NCBI RefSeq assembly: GCF_003075035.1
Contig: NZ_QCZE01000001.1
Coordinates: 1,362,602 to 1,426,601 of the forward strand
DNA length: 64,000 nucleotides
Origin: Zobellella maritima
Lineage (GTDB): Bacteria; Pseudomonadota; Gammaproteobacteria; Enterobacterales; Aeromonadaceae
Direction of reading: 5' to 3'
Shown: piece by piece, positions 50,843-58,623 of the stretch
Layout of the letters: each line of letters starts with the position of its first letter
How positions within the stretch are numbered: position 1 is the stretch's first letter
Translations under genes and position numbers: made by a program
The notes under the pieces: generated by a model
Database searches by the model: none
The model's input: only the letters and a program-made list of their open reading frames with translations
What the model was told of the DNA's origin: nothing

Positions 50843-51638
50843 TCACCAGCCCATACCCGAAGACGACGCCGACCAGGATGCCTGGCTCGAAGCCCTGCTC
50901 CAGGATCCGGCCAATGGCAACAATCCCCTGCTGCCGGCCCTGCAACTGCTCTGCCGGCGAGAGCTGGAGCACAAAAAACGCCTGACCCGCCTGCTGCGCA
51001 TTTCCGATGGCTATTACAGCTTGGCCAAGGCCGAGAGCAAGTCGCTGCTTGAACGCTGCGACCGGCACATCCGTCGCCTCGAAAAAATCAGCCGTATCTC
51101 GGATCGCTATCAGCGCTCCCTGCTCGATCTGAACGAACACCTCAGACAGGCCGCCTTGCGCGATCCCCTGACCGGCCTGGCCAATCGGCGGATGATGACC
51201 GATCGCATAGCGGAAGAACAGGAAAGAGCCAGGCGTAGGCACACCGACTTCACCCTTGCCATGCTGGATGTGGACTATTTCAAGAAAATCAATGATACCC
51301 ATGGCCATGAAATGGGGGATCGGGCGCTGTGTTCCATCGCCGAGGCCATCAACAGCAATCTGAGAAACTATGATCTCGGGGCCCGCTGGGGAGGTGAGGA
51401 ATTCATGATATTGCTGCCCCACACCAGCCTGAAGGAAGCCGGGGATATCTGTACCCGGATGCAGAGGGCCCTGGCCGGCATCAAGCTGGAACAGACCGGC
51501 CAGCCACTGAATATCACCGCCAGTATCGGCCTGACCGCCTACCGGGGCCGGGAGGAATACACCCAGACCATAGGCAGGGCCGACCAGGCGCTGCTGCGGG
51601 CCAAACGCAGGGGCCGCAACCGCATCGAGACAGCCTGA
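50835..51638 (+). CDS. siaD: SiaD diguanylate cyclase
   Basis: SiaD makes c-di-GMP from GTP, promoting biofilm and aggregation. The 267-residue protein has an N-terminal helical part (about 1-105) that contacts SiaC and a GGDEF domain (about 108-267) with the active-site GGEEF (in ARWGGEEFMILL) and an RxxD product-inhibition site five residues before it (RNYD). Last gene of siaABCD, overlapping siaC by 8 bases. Cytoplasmic. It should be active, unlike many degenerate GGDEF proteins. Confidence 0.93.
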   Translation: MSSHQPIPEDDADQDAWLEALLQDPANGNNPLLPALQLLCRRELEHKKRLTRLLRISDGYYSLAKAESKSLLERCDRHIRRLEKISRISDRYQRSLLDLNEHLRQAALRDPLTGLANRRMMTDRIAEEQERARRRHTDFTLAMLDVDYFKKINDTHGHEMGDRALCSIAEAINSNLRNYDLGARWGGEEFMILLPHTSLKEAGDICTRMQRALAGIKLEQTGQPLNITASIGLTAYRGREEYTQTIGRADQALLRAKRRGRNRIETA

Positions 51639-51691
51639 AGTCACTCCGCCGCCTGACTCACCCTACGCTCACCGACAAGGGATATATACCG

Positions 51692-52741
51692 ATGAAATAC
51701 CAACAACTGGGTACCACTGACCTCAAGGTCAGCCTGCTCGGCCTGGGGACCATGACCTGGGGGGAACAGAATAACGAACAGCAGGCCCACGCCCAGCTGG
51801 AGATGGCACTCGACTACGGCGTCAACCTGATCGATACCGCCGAGATGTACCCGATCCCGCCAAGCCAGGACACCCAGGGGGCCACCGAGCGCATGATAGG
51901 CAACTGGCTGAGTACCTCGGGCAAGCGTGACCGGGTGGTGCTGGCCACCAAGGCGGTGGGCCCCTCCCGCAACCCCGTTCGACCTTCCTATTTCCGTGGC
52001 GGCCAGGCAAAACTAGACCGGGCCAACCTGTTTCAGGCGGTCGATGACAGCCTGCGCCGGCTGAAAACCGATTATATCGATCTGTATCAGTTGCACTGGC
52101 CCGATCGCAGCACCAATGTCTTCGGACAGCTGGGTTTTCAGGCCATGGTGGACGAACAAACCGTGCCCATAGAGGAAACCCTGCAGGCACTGCAGGCATT
52201 GCAACAAAGCGGCAAGATCCGTCACTTCGGGGTATCCAACGAGACCCCCTGGGGGATGCATCAATTCCTGCTGCAGGCCGAACGCCATGGTTTACCCCGC
52301 CCGGCCAGCATCCAGAATCCCTATCACCTGCTCAACCGCACCTTCGAGGTCGGTTTGTCCGAGTTCAGCCTGCGAGAAGGGGTCGGACTGCTGGCCTACT
52401 CACCGCTGGCCTTCGGCCTGCTCACCGGAAAATATGACCAAGAGGCGTTGCCCGCCAATGCCCGCCTGACCCTGTACAGCCGCTTTAAACGCTATCTGGA
52501 TCCCCAGGCCAGGGCGGCAGCCACTCGTTATGTGGCGCTCGCCCGAGAACATGACCTGAGTCCGGCTCAGCTGGCACTGGCCTTTGTCAACAGCCGGCCT
52601 TTTGTTACCAGCAACCTGATCGGCGCCACCAACCTGACACAACTGCAGGAAAACCTGGAAAGCATCCACTTGACGCTGAGCGACCAGCTGCTGCAGGCTA
52701 TCGAGGCCATTCATCTGTCCCGGCCCAATCCCTGTATTTAA
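51692..52741 (+). CDS. NADP(H)-dependent aldo-keto reductase (Tas-like)
   Basis: This 349-residue TIM-barrel aldo-keto reductase resembles Tas of E. coli. The catalytic tetrad is visible: Asp and Tyr in LIDTAEMYPIPP, Lys in LATKAVGPS and His in YQLHWPDR. The N-terminal LGTTDLKVSLLGLGTMTWGEQN and late LAFVNSRPFVTSNLIGATN segments are typical. It reduces aldehydes or ketones with NADPH; substrate unknown. AAGGGA precedes the ATG. It stands alone between siaD and a convergent operon. Confidence 0.9.
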   Translation: MKYQQLGTTDLKVSLLGLGTMTWGEQNNEQQAHAQLEMALDYGVNLIDTAEMYPIPPSQDTQGATERMIGNWLSTSGKRDRVVLATKAVGPSRNPVRPSYFRGGQAKLDRANLFQAVDDSLRRLKTDYIDLYQLHWPDRSTNVFGQLGFQAMVDEQTVPIEETLQALQALQQSGKIRHFGVSNETPWGMHQFLLQAERHGLPRPASIQNPYHLLNRTFEVGLSEFSLREGVGLLAYSPLAFGLLTGKYDQEALPANARLTLYSRFKRYLDPQARAAATRYVALAREHDLSPAQLALAFVNSRPFVTSNLIGATNLTQLQENLESIHLTLSDQLLQAIEAIHLSRPNPCI

Positions 52742-52793
52742 GATTAACGCGATAGCCGGCCTACCGATTTCAATCGCGGCCATGATGACCCCG

Positions 52794-53273
52794 TCAGCAC
52801 CGCCCGGTACCAATAAGCCGGGCATCAAGCTGCCGGGCCAGGCCCAGGGCGCCATCGGCCATGACCGCATTATGGCTCCATACAAATATCGGCCGGGCGA
52901 TGGGCGCCGTCAGGTTCATCCACAGCCGGGTAGTAGTCACCTGCCATTCATACCGAATGCTTGTCACCCCGCTCTGTTCAGACAAACGCCAGCGACCAAG
53001 CCCGCTGAGATCGCCACTGGCTACCCCTTCGATCAGCCGGGGTGACCGATGGCGAGTCACCCGTATATCAAAACAGAGACGGTATCCCAACCGGCTTTTC
53101 CAATGGTATCTGTATACCCTGCCGATACCGTTAGCATCACCCGGGGCCAACTGCTCTACCCCCTCCAGTCCCCGCCACCAGGCGGGCCAGTGTGTGGAAT
53201 GCCGGATCACCCCGTATACCTCCTCGATAGGAGCGACTATCTGCCAGATGCTCACCATACTGAATGTCGCCAT
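52794..53273 (-). CDS. SRPBCC-family (START-like) protein
   Basis: This 159-residue protein has the N-terminal pattern IWQIVAPIEEVYGVIRHSTHWPAWWRGLEGVE of the SRPBCC/polyketide-cyclase-like fold, a hydrophobic-ligand cavity. Function unknown. The ATG at 53273 has AGGAAGGG 8 bases upstream and is preferred over a GTG at 53282. It is the last of three co-directional genes (cupredoxin, LolA-like, SRPBCC) with gaps of 2 and 27 bases, so they probably form an operon. Confidence 0.75.
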   Translation of the reverse strand: MATFSMVSIWQIVAPIEEVYGVIRHSTHWPAWWRGLEGVEQLAPGDANGIGRVYRYHWKSRLGYRLCFDIRVTRHRSPRLIEGVASGDLSGLGRWRLSEQSGVTSIRYEWQVTTTRLWMNLTAPIARPIFVWSHNAVMADGALGLARQLDARLIGTGRC

Positions 53274-53300
53274 CAACGCCACCCTTCCTGACCACCCGGC

Positions 53301-53927
53301 TCAGGGAGTAAAGAAGTCATCGGGTAACCGGGGATCAAGTTCGATATTCTCCATCAGGACAGTCTCGATTTCCTGCCCCTGCCGGTCAAAGCTGACCACC
53401 TTGAGCGGGAACAGGTTGTCGCTGTCGAGCCAAATTTCATAGCGGGCCACCTCGCCCACCGTCGTCCGCCCCTTGCCATCGACAATCAGGTGCAGGGCAC
53501 TTTTCTCGCCGATGGCGGTTTCTCCCAGCAGCCCGACTTCTCCCTGCCGCTGTAACGCCTGCAGGTTGGCCAGCAGGGTACCGACATCGGACTGATCGAC
53601 CCTGTGTCCCTTGGCACTGCGCACCAGACGATTATCCGGGCTGAGGGAAAAACCGGGGTGACGGTGGGGCGAACCAAACGGCCACAGACGGACCCGGCGG
53701 CTAAGCGGACTGTAGATAAGCACGGCCCCCTTGAATGGCGAGACAAGATCCATGCGGACAAATCCGGGCTTGCGATAACCATAACGCATGATCTGCATGT
53801 CACCCGGGCCCAGGCTGCGCAGCGTCAGCCGGTAGGATGACAATCGTTCGAAGCGCGCCCGTGCCTCGGCCACCGGATCGGCATCCATCCATCCCAGGGT
53901 CATCACCAGTAACAGCTCTGTCAACAT
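53301..53927 (-). CDS. LolA-like / outer-membrane lipoprotein-sorting-fold protein
   Basis: This 208-residue exported protein begins with a short hydrophobic segment (MLTELLLVMTLGW) that could be a signal peptide, then a half-barrel-type domain (LSSYRLTLRSLGPGDMQIMRYGYRKPGFVRMDLVSP; PFGSPHRHPG; later YEIWLDSDNLFPLKVVSFDRQG) characteristic of LolA/DUF1571-type lipid-binding proteins. GGAG lies 6 bases before the ATG. It follows the cupredoxin gene by only 2 bases. The role of the three-gene set is unknown. Confidence 0.7.
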   Translation of the reverse strand: MLTELLLVMTLGWMDADPVAEARARFERLSSYRLTLRSLGPGDMQIMRYGYRKPGFVRMDLVSPFKGAVLIYSPLSRRVRLWPFGSPHRHPGFSLSPDNRLVRSAKGHRVDQSDVGTLLANLQALQRQGEVGLLGETAIGEKSALHLIVDGKGRTTVGEVARYEIWLDSDNLFPLKVVSFDRQGQEIETVLMENIELDPRLPDDFFTP

Positions 53928-53929
53928 GG

Positions 53930-54328
53930 TTACTCCACCACCTCCAGCGTCCCCACCATGCCCTTTTCCTTGTGGCTGGCAAAAAACAACAGCTTTTCCT
54001 GACAATAGAAGGTGATGCTGCCCACGGCCCGAGGGGTAAAATTCACCCTTGTCTCTCTTTCGCCCAGGGTAATATCGACATCGATGCCCGCCCGGGGCGA
54101 CCAGATAACCAGGCTGTGAGGCACCAGCCCCGGCTCCTTGCTGACCACAAGCTCCACCGGCACGCCGACCTTCACCACTATATGATCCGGGTTGAAAAAA
54201 TGACTGCCTCCCTTGATATGCACACGCTGCACCCCGTCTGCGGCTATCGTGGCCGTCAAGGGGGCGGACAAGGCAGGGCCCGCCAACAGCAGCGCCACTC
54301 CCAGTAACCAGCCCTTGTATCTCGCCAT
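53930..54328 (-). CDS. Exported cupredoxin-domain protein
   Basis: This 132-residue protein has a signal peptide (about 1-21, ending ALSA) and a single cupredoxin domain. Candidate type 1 copper ligands are His71 (VPHSLVIW), Cys109 (FYCQEK), His119 (ASHKEKG) and Met124. The His-Met spacing is normal, but the Cys-His loop is longer (Cys109 to His119) than in plastocyanin or azurin. It may carry electrons or bind copper in the periplasm. Start at 54328 or the adjacent ATG at 54331; neither has a clear ribosome site. First gene of a likely three-gene operon. Confidence 0.8.
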   Translation of the reverse strand: MARYKGWLLGVALLLAGPALSAPLTATIAADGVQRVHIKGGSHFFNPDHIVVKVGVPVELVVSKEPGLVPHSLVIWSPRAGIDVDITLGERETRVNFTPRAVGSITFYCQEKLLFFASHKEKGMVGTLEVVE

Positions 54329-54450
54329 CATGCACCCGGCCCCTGCCCCGTTTCCGGCATCACCATCGCCAGGGCAGGCTTTCAATCACGGTACCTTCAG
54401 CATAGCAAGACAGGGACCCGCCGGATGCCGGTAAAGGCCAGGCTTAGCGG

Positions 54451-54620
54451 TCAGCTGCCCAGCACCACCGTCTTCCCCTGGTGGATAAATACCCGCTGTT
54501 CGATAGGGTACTGGATGGCTCGGCCTTGTTTTCCAGGTTCACCGGCAGGTGGTAGAAGGGAATATGGCGCCAATCCGCCAACCGTTGCAGTTCCGGATGG
54601 TTGGAGATAATGGCTGGGTC
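54451..54620 (-). pseudogene. purU: Remnant of formyltetrahydrofolate deformylase (purU)
   Basis: Two pieces in different frames recall PurU: AIISNHPELQRLADWRHIPF followed by YHLPVNLENKAE (about 54519-54617), then the C-terminal end IEQRVFIHQGKTVVLGS and TGA (about 54451-54506). About sixty residues of the active-site domain between them, including the catalytic His/Asp region, and all of the N-terminal half are missing. In marine and soil bacteria purU ends the sarcosine oxidase operon, which explains its position after the soxA remnant. Non-functional. Confidence 0.75.
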
Positions 54621-54652
54621 TCGGCGGCGCGGCCGGCAATGATAATACTCTT

Positions 54653-55681
54653 CTAGGCCATCAGCACCTGCATGGCCTCGGTGCCGCAAGGGGTAATGCT
54701 GAACTCGTCTCCCGCCTCCATCAACGCCTCCCACACATACAGCCCGTAGCTGGCCCGCACCTTAACGTCAAAGCTCAACTCACCGGTAAAGGAGATACGG
54801 AATATATGCGCCTCTACCCCGGCTAGGGTGGCCGGTCGCCAGTCCATAGGCCTGAAGGTCTTGCCGGACAGCTCCACATCCTCGGCCACCTTCTCCAACA
54901 CCTTGCGGCTAGCGGGGCCCGATACCGTCATGGTCGCCCAATGATCGGTGACATCGGTCAAGGATACTTCCAACTCCGGACATTCGCTCCGCTGCCACAG
55001 CTCCAGCCACTGCAATACACCTTCCGTATCGTCGTGGGGGGTGATGAGGAAGCGGTTATCACCGAGGCAGGTGATCACGTCATCATCGATAAGAGAACCA
55101 TCTTCCTTGCGCAGCTGACCGTAACAGCACTTGCCCACATCCAGGCCGGTGTGGGTGTAGGTGCGGTTGAGCAAGGTCCGGGCATCCGCGCCCTGTATCA
55201 CGATACCGCCCCTGGCCGAGGTATCCATGATCCCCACGCTACGGCGGCTTGCCTGGCATTCCCGTGCGACCGCCTGGTGGAGGTTCTCGCCTTGTTTTGG
55301 GAAAAACCAGGGACGCCGCCACAGACCCGTATCTTCGAACTCGGCGCCCCGCCGAACATGCCAGGCGTGCAGGGGAGTCACACGTGCCGGCTCGAACAAG
55401 AGACGCCCATCGCGTCCGGTGCGGGACCCGCAGGCCATAGGGGGAGTTCCGGGACGGCGCTGAAGGTCGCCTTTTTCTGGAAGGCGGTCGTTCCGGCTCG
55501 GAGCGATGCCGAACTTCTCATGGCCTGCAGCCGGCAGCGGGAACGGAGGATGGCTGTCCACCAGCTGTGGCTGCCAGTCGGTCACACCGGGTACGACGCC
55601 GATAAGGGCATCCCACCACTGCGGTTTGCAGCTGCCAGCCCCGGTCGGGTGCCTATGGGGGTTTTTTGAATACTTTGACAT
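54653..55681 (-). pseudogene. soxA: Truncated sarcosine oxidase alpha subunit (soxA) remnant
   Basis: An open frame of 342 codons (ATG 55681, AGGTGAC upstream) ends at 54653. From about base 55470 it matches the C-terminal folate-binding aminomethyltransferase domain of SoxA: FEPARVTPLHAWHVRRG, RRSVGIMDTSARGGIVIQGA, SLTDVTDHWATMTVSGPASR, FRISFTGELSFDVKV and GTEAMQVLMA. Intact SoxA is about 1000 residues; the whole FAD/NAD-binding front is missing and the last 60 or so residues are cut off exactly where purU sequence begins. The first 70 residues match nothing I know. SoxB, SoxD and SoxG are absent. A truncated protein could still be made. Confidence 0.75.
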
Positions 55682-55874
55682 GCTGTCACCTGTTCCTTCT
55701 GGCTTGCTGGAAGCGGGAGGGTGGCATCCTGTCCGGCCAATCCCCGGTGGTCGCCCGGAGCTCCCATTCATCATTTCGTGGTTGTAAAACAATCGTAAGA
55801 CAAGGCTTTTCATTTGTTAAATTAATAGAAATAATGCAATCATTAATAAACCAAATTTACCTGGATGATATGGG

Positions 55875-56732
55875 ATGAAAAATCTGCCGACGGATCTGTT
55901 GCGTACCTTTGTCACCATCAATCAGCTGGGGGGCTTTACCCAGGCCGGCGAACTGCTGGGCCGCTCCCAACCCGCCATCAGCCTGCAGGTCAAACGCCTG
56001 GAGGAGCAGCTCAATGTGCGCCTGTTTAACCGTGCCCATGGCCTGCAACTGACCGAGGAAGGCCAGTTGCTGATGAGCTACGCCCAGAAAATGCTCGATC
56101 TGAACGATGCCGTGGTATCCCGGCTGGACTCGCCCAAGGTCATCGGTACGGTTCGCCTGGGGATCCCCAACGATTTTGAAGTGTCTTTCCTCGCCACCAC
56201 CCTGGGGCGCTTTGCCCAGGCCTACCCCGATGTCACCCTGGATGTGAGCAGTGACATCAGCGTCAACCTGCTGCATGACTACCGGAAGGGGGAGTACGAC
56301 CTGGTGATGGCCATGGAAGAAAGCCACCAGCAACAGGGGCAGCTGAGCGACTTTATCCTGGAGCCCCTGGTGTGGGTGCGCAGCAACAACCTGGTGCTGA
56401 ACGCAGATGCTCCCCTGCCGCTGATCCTCTATCCCAAGGGCTGCCTGTATCGTCAGTCGATGATCCGTGCCCTGACCGATGCCAATATTTCCTGGCGCAT
56501 TATCTACAGTTCTTACAGCCTGCTCGGCATACAGGCGGCGATCAAGGCCGGCCTCGGCATCAGCGCCCTGGCCAAAAGCACGGTGCCCGACGGGCTGGAG
56601 GCCTCGATGGAATATAACGGCTGTCCCAGCCTGGGCAGCGTCTCCGTCGGATTCTGCTACAACGGGGCCGAGCTCAGCCCCGCCGGACGCATGCTGCTGG
56701 ATTATTTGAAAACCGGACTGAACAGGTTGTAG
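55875..56732 (+). CDS. LysR-family regulator of the creatine/sarcosine region
   Basis: This 285-residue regulator has an N-terminal helix-turn-helix (about 4-62; QLGGFTQAGELLGRSQPAISLQVKRLEEQ region) and a substrate-binding domain (about 90-285). GGATGATATGGG precedes the ATG weakly. It is divergent from the soxA remnant and close to the creatinase and symporter genes, so it probably once regulated the sox operon and may still regulate creatine use (inference). The 190-base intergenic region before it is AT-rich (ATTAAT repeats). Confidence 0.9.
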   Translation: MKNLPTDLLRTFVTINQLGGFTQAGELLGRSQPAISLQVKRLEEQLNVRLFNRAHGLQLTEEGQLLMSYAQKMLDLNDAVVSRLDSPKVIGTVRLGIPNDFEVSFLATTLGRFAQAYPDVTLDVSSDISVNLLHDYRKGEYDLVMAMEESHQQQGQLSDFILEPLVWVRSNNLVLNADAPLPLILYPKGCLYRQSMIRALTDANISWRIIYSSYSLLGIQAAIKAGLGISALAKSTVPDGLEASMEYNGCPSLGSVSVGFCYNGAELSPAGRMLLDYLKTGLNRL

Positions 56733-56762
56733 GCGGAGTCCGTCCCTGCTCCCACAATAAAA

Positions 56763-56781
56763 AGCCCGGACGAACCGGGCT
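56763..56781 (-). terminator. Rho-independent terminator of the symporter transcript
   Basis: AGCCCGG (56763-56769) pairs with CCGGGCT (56775-56781) around a 5-nt loop. On the minus strand the stem is followed by TTTTTATTG, so it terminates the symporter gene; it also lies just beyond the convergent LysR gene. Confidence 0.8.
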
Positions 56782-56806
56782 AAAGACCATGACGCCGTTT
56801 TGATAC

Positions 56807-58276
56807 TCAGTTTGTTCTGTATCGTCCTACCGGCTGGGCGGCGGTCGCGGAGGCGGTCAGCTTGCTGACGGCCACATAAACCACGGACGATGCCAGGCAG
56901 CCATAGAGGGGCCCTTCAACCCAGCCAACCTGGGTGAACAGCAGGAAACTGCCGCTGGTGACCAGACCGGTCAGCATGGCCGCCAGGGCGCCATAGCTGT
57001 TACCGCGCCAGAAGGAAGAAATAAACACCGGACCTATCATCACCGCCAGCAAGGTGCCCGAGCCCAGGATCCCCAGCCAGGACAGCATAAAGGGCGGTGC
57101 ATAGAGCATCATCAGGAAACCGACCAGGCCCAGGATGGCGACCCAGCTGCGGTTGATCCACAGGATCCGACTATTGGACGCCTTGCTTTCGGGAAACAGG
57201 GCGGTTCTCAAATCGTGAGAGGCGGCGCTCGATACCGTATGCAGCAGGGAGTTGGCGGTCGACTTCATGGCGAACAGGATAAACAGGGTGATCACGCCGG
57301 CCAGGGCGGGATGCAGGAAGGTCGACAGATACACCGGCATCGCCTGATCCGGCTGGGCCAGCTCGGGATGCGCCACACGCACATACATGCCCACAATCGG
57401 TACCAGGCTCAGCAGGCAGCCCATGGGGGCGACCCAGATCGCCACCTGATGCATCTTGACCGTCGGCTTGAAGGCCAGGAAGCGCACCGCCATATAGGGC
57501 AATACAGCGGTAAACAGGAAGGCATAGGGCAGCACCAGGAACACGGATCCCTTGCTCTCCCCGTAGGGATCCGAGGTGGTCGGATTGAGCAGCTCGGGGT
57601 TGATGGCATTGAGTCGCTCGATAAGCTCGGACGGGCTGATATCGGTAAAGATCTGCACCATCATCACCAGGGCGCCGATGCCCATGCCGGACACCATCAG
57701 GGTATCGGTCCAGGCCACCGCCGCCAGTCCACCCAGCATGGTGTAGAGGATGATCACCGAAATCATCAGCAGGGCACTGTCGTTCAGGGAAATGCCGAGC
57801 CAGGAAGCCCCCAGCAAGCCGACCGCCTTGATCTGGCTGGTCAGAAACACCAGCAGCAGCACTATGGTAATGACCGCCGCCACGCCCTTGACCCAACGCG
57901 CCATCAGACCCTCACCATGCACCTGGGCCACGTATTCGGGAATGGTGCAGCTACCCAGCTCATCTGCCCGCTTACGCAGGAAGTTGGCAAAATAGAGCAC
58001 GGCGATCACCATCGCCGGAGCAAAGAAGAAATTGCCCAACACTTCTATCGAGCCGAATTCATAGGCCACCCCGGGGGAGCCCATAAAGCCCCAGCCGCTG
58101 AAGCCGGTGGCCACTATGGTGCCCGCCCCAACAAAGGGACCCAGGCTCCGGCCGGCCACCAGGAAGCCGGCTGCATCGCTGTCCTTGATCGCCCGGCTGG
58201 ATAGATAGCCGATCAGGATCAATATTCCGAATGAACCCAGCAACAGGGTCCAGTTTAACCATTCATAATTTTCCAT
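56807..58276 (-). CDS. Sodium:solute symporter (SSS family)
   Basis: This 489-residue inner-membrane symporter has about thirteen helices and the SSS/LeuT-type features FLVAGRSLGPFVGAGTIVATGFSGWGFMG, SCTIPEYVAQV, YTMLGGLAAVAWTDTLMV and LFILFAMKSTANSLLHTVSSAASHDL. The substrate is not readable; its position between a 38-residue accessory protein and creatinase suggests creatine, sarcosine or a related N-methyl compound (inference). A terminator follows its stop. The accessory gene starts 173 bases upstream on the same strand. Confidence 0.9.
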   Translation of the reverse strand: MENYEWLNWTLLLGSFGILILIGYLSSRAIKDSDAAGFLVAGRSLGPFVGAGTIVATGFSGWGFMGSPGVAYEFGSIEVLGNFFFAPAMVIAVLYFANFLRKRADELGSCTIPEYVAQVHGEGLMARWVKGVAAVITIVLLLVFLTSQIKAVGLLGASWLGISLNDSALLMISVIILYTMLGGLAAVAWTDTLMVSGMGIGALVMMVQIFTDISPSELIERLNAINPELLNPTTSDPYGESKGSVFLVLPYAFLFTAVLPYMAVRFLAFKPTVKMHQVAIWVAPMGCLLSLVPIVGMYVRVAHPELAQPDQAMPVYLSTFLHPALAGVITLFILFAMKSTANSLLHTVSSAASHDLRTALFPESKASNSRILWINRSWVAILGLVGFLMMLYAPPFMLSWLGILGSGTLLAVMIGPVFISSFWRGNSYGALAAMLTGLVTSGSFLLFTQVGWVEGPLYGCLASSVVYVAVSKLTASATAAQPVGRYRTN

Positions 58277-58332
58277 GTTTAATCCTTGTCTCTGTCCTTG
58301 TTATGACGTTGCAGCTTTATCGGCGCAGGTAT

Positions 58333-58449
58333 TCAACCGTCCGAGGCCTTTTTCATAAACTCGCGATAACAATAAACAAGTGCGGACCAGCCGATGATGG
58401 TGGCATTCAGATAGGTGAACCATTCCATGGTCCATGATTGAAATAACAT
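58333..58449 (-). CDS. Small accessory membrane protein of the symporter (38 residues)
   Basis: This tiny gene begins at ATG 58449 with AAGAGGTAG 7 bases upstream and ends 57 bases before the symporter start. The protein MLFQSWTMEWFTYLNATIIG..., with one hydrophobic helix (about residues 11-29, NATIIGWSALVYCY) and a Lys-rich C-terminus, fits the small single-helix accessory proteins that accompany SSS symporters. Same strand and tight spacing indicate co-transcription. It is too short for ordinary gene callers. Confidence 0.8.
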   Translation of the reverse strand: MLFQSWTMEWFTYLNATIIGWSALVYCYREFMKKASDG

Positions 58450-58595
58450 AGCTTCTACCTCTTGGAGCAGTCCGTATAGCGACTGGTCTTTGTTTCCCTG
58501 AGTGCAGCTGCTTGTCCGGGCGCTCGCACGGACGCAGTGCGGCAATTAATATTCCGTCTAATTGCGCCGGCAACACTGTGCCGCTCTGTTAAAAA

Positions 58596-58613
58596 GCCCG
58601 CATGACTGCGGGC
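58596..58613 (-). terminator. Rho-independent terminator of creatinase
   Basis: GCCCGC (58596-58601) pairs with GCGGGC (58608-58613) around a 6-nt loop; on the minus strand the stem is followed by TTTTTAACAG. It closes the creatinase transcript just before the symporter unit, so the two are separate units or joined by readthrough. Confidence 0.8.
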
Positions 58614-58623
58614 CTGGGGAGGG

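Noticed and set aside
55482-55681. Intact N-terminus for the soxA-like frame
   Set aside because: The first 70 codons have a ribosome site but match nothing recognisable and lack the FAD/NAD domains, so I treat the frame as a truncated remnant with a fortuitous start.
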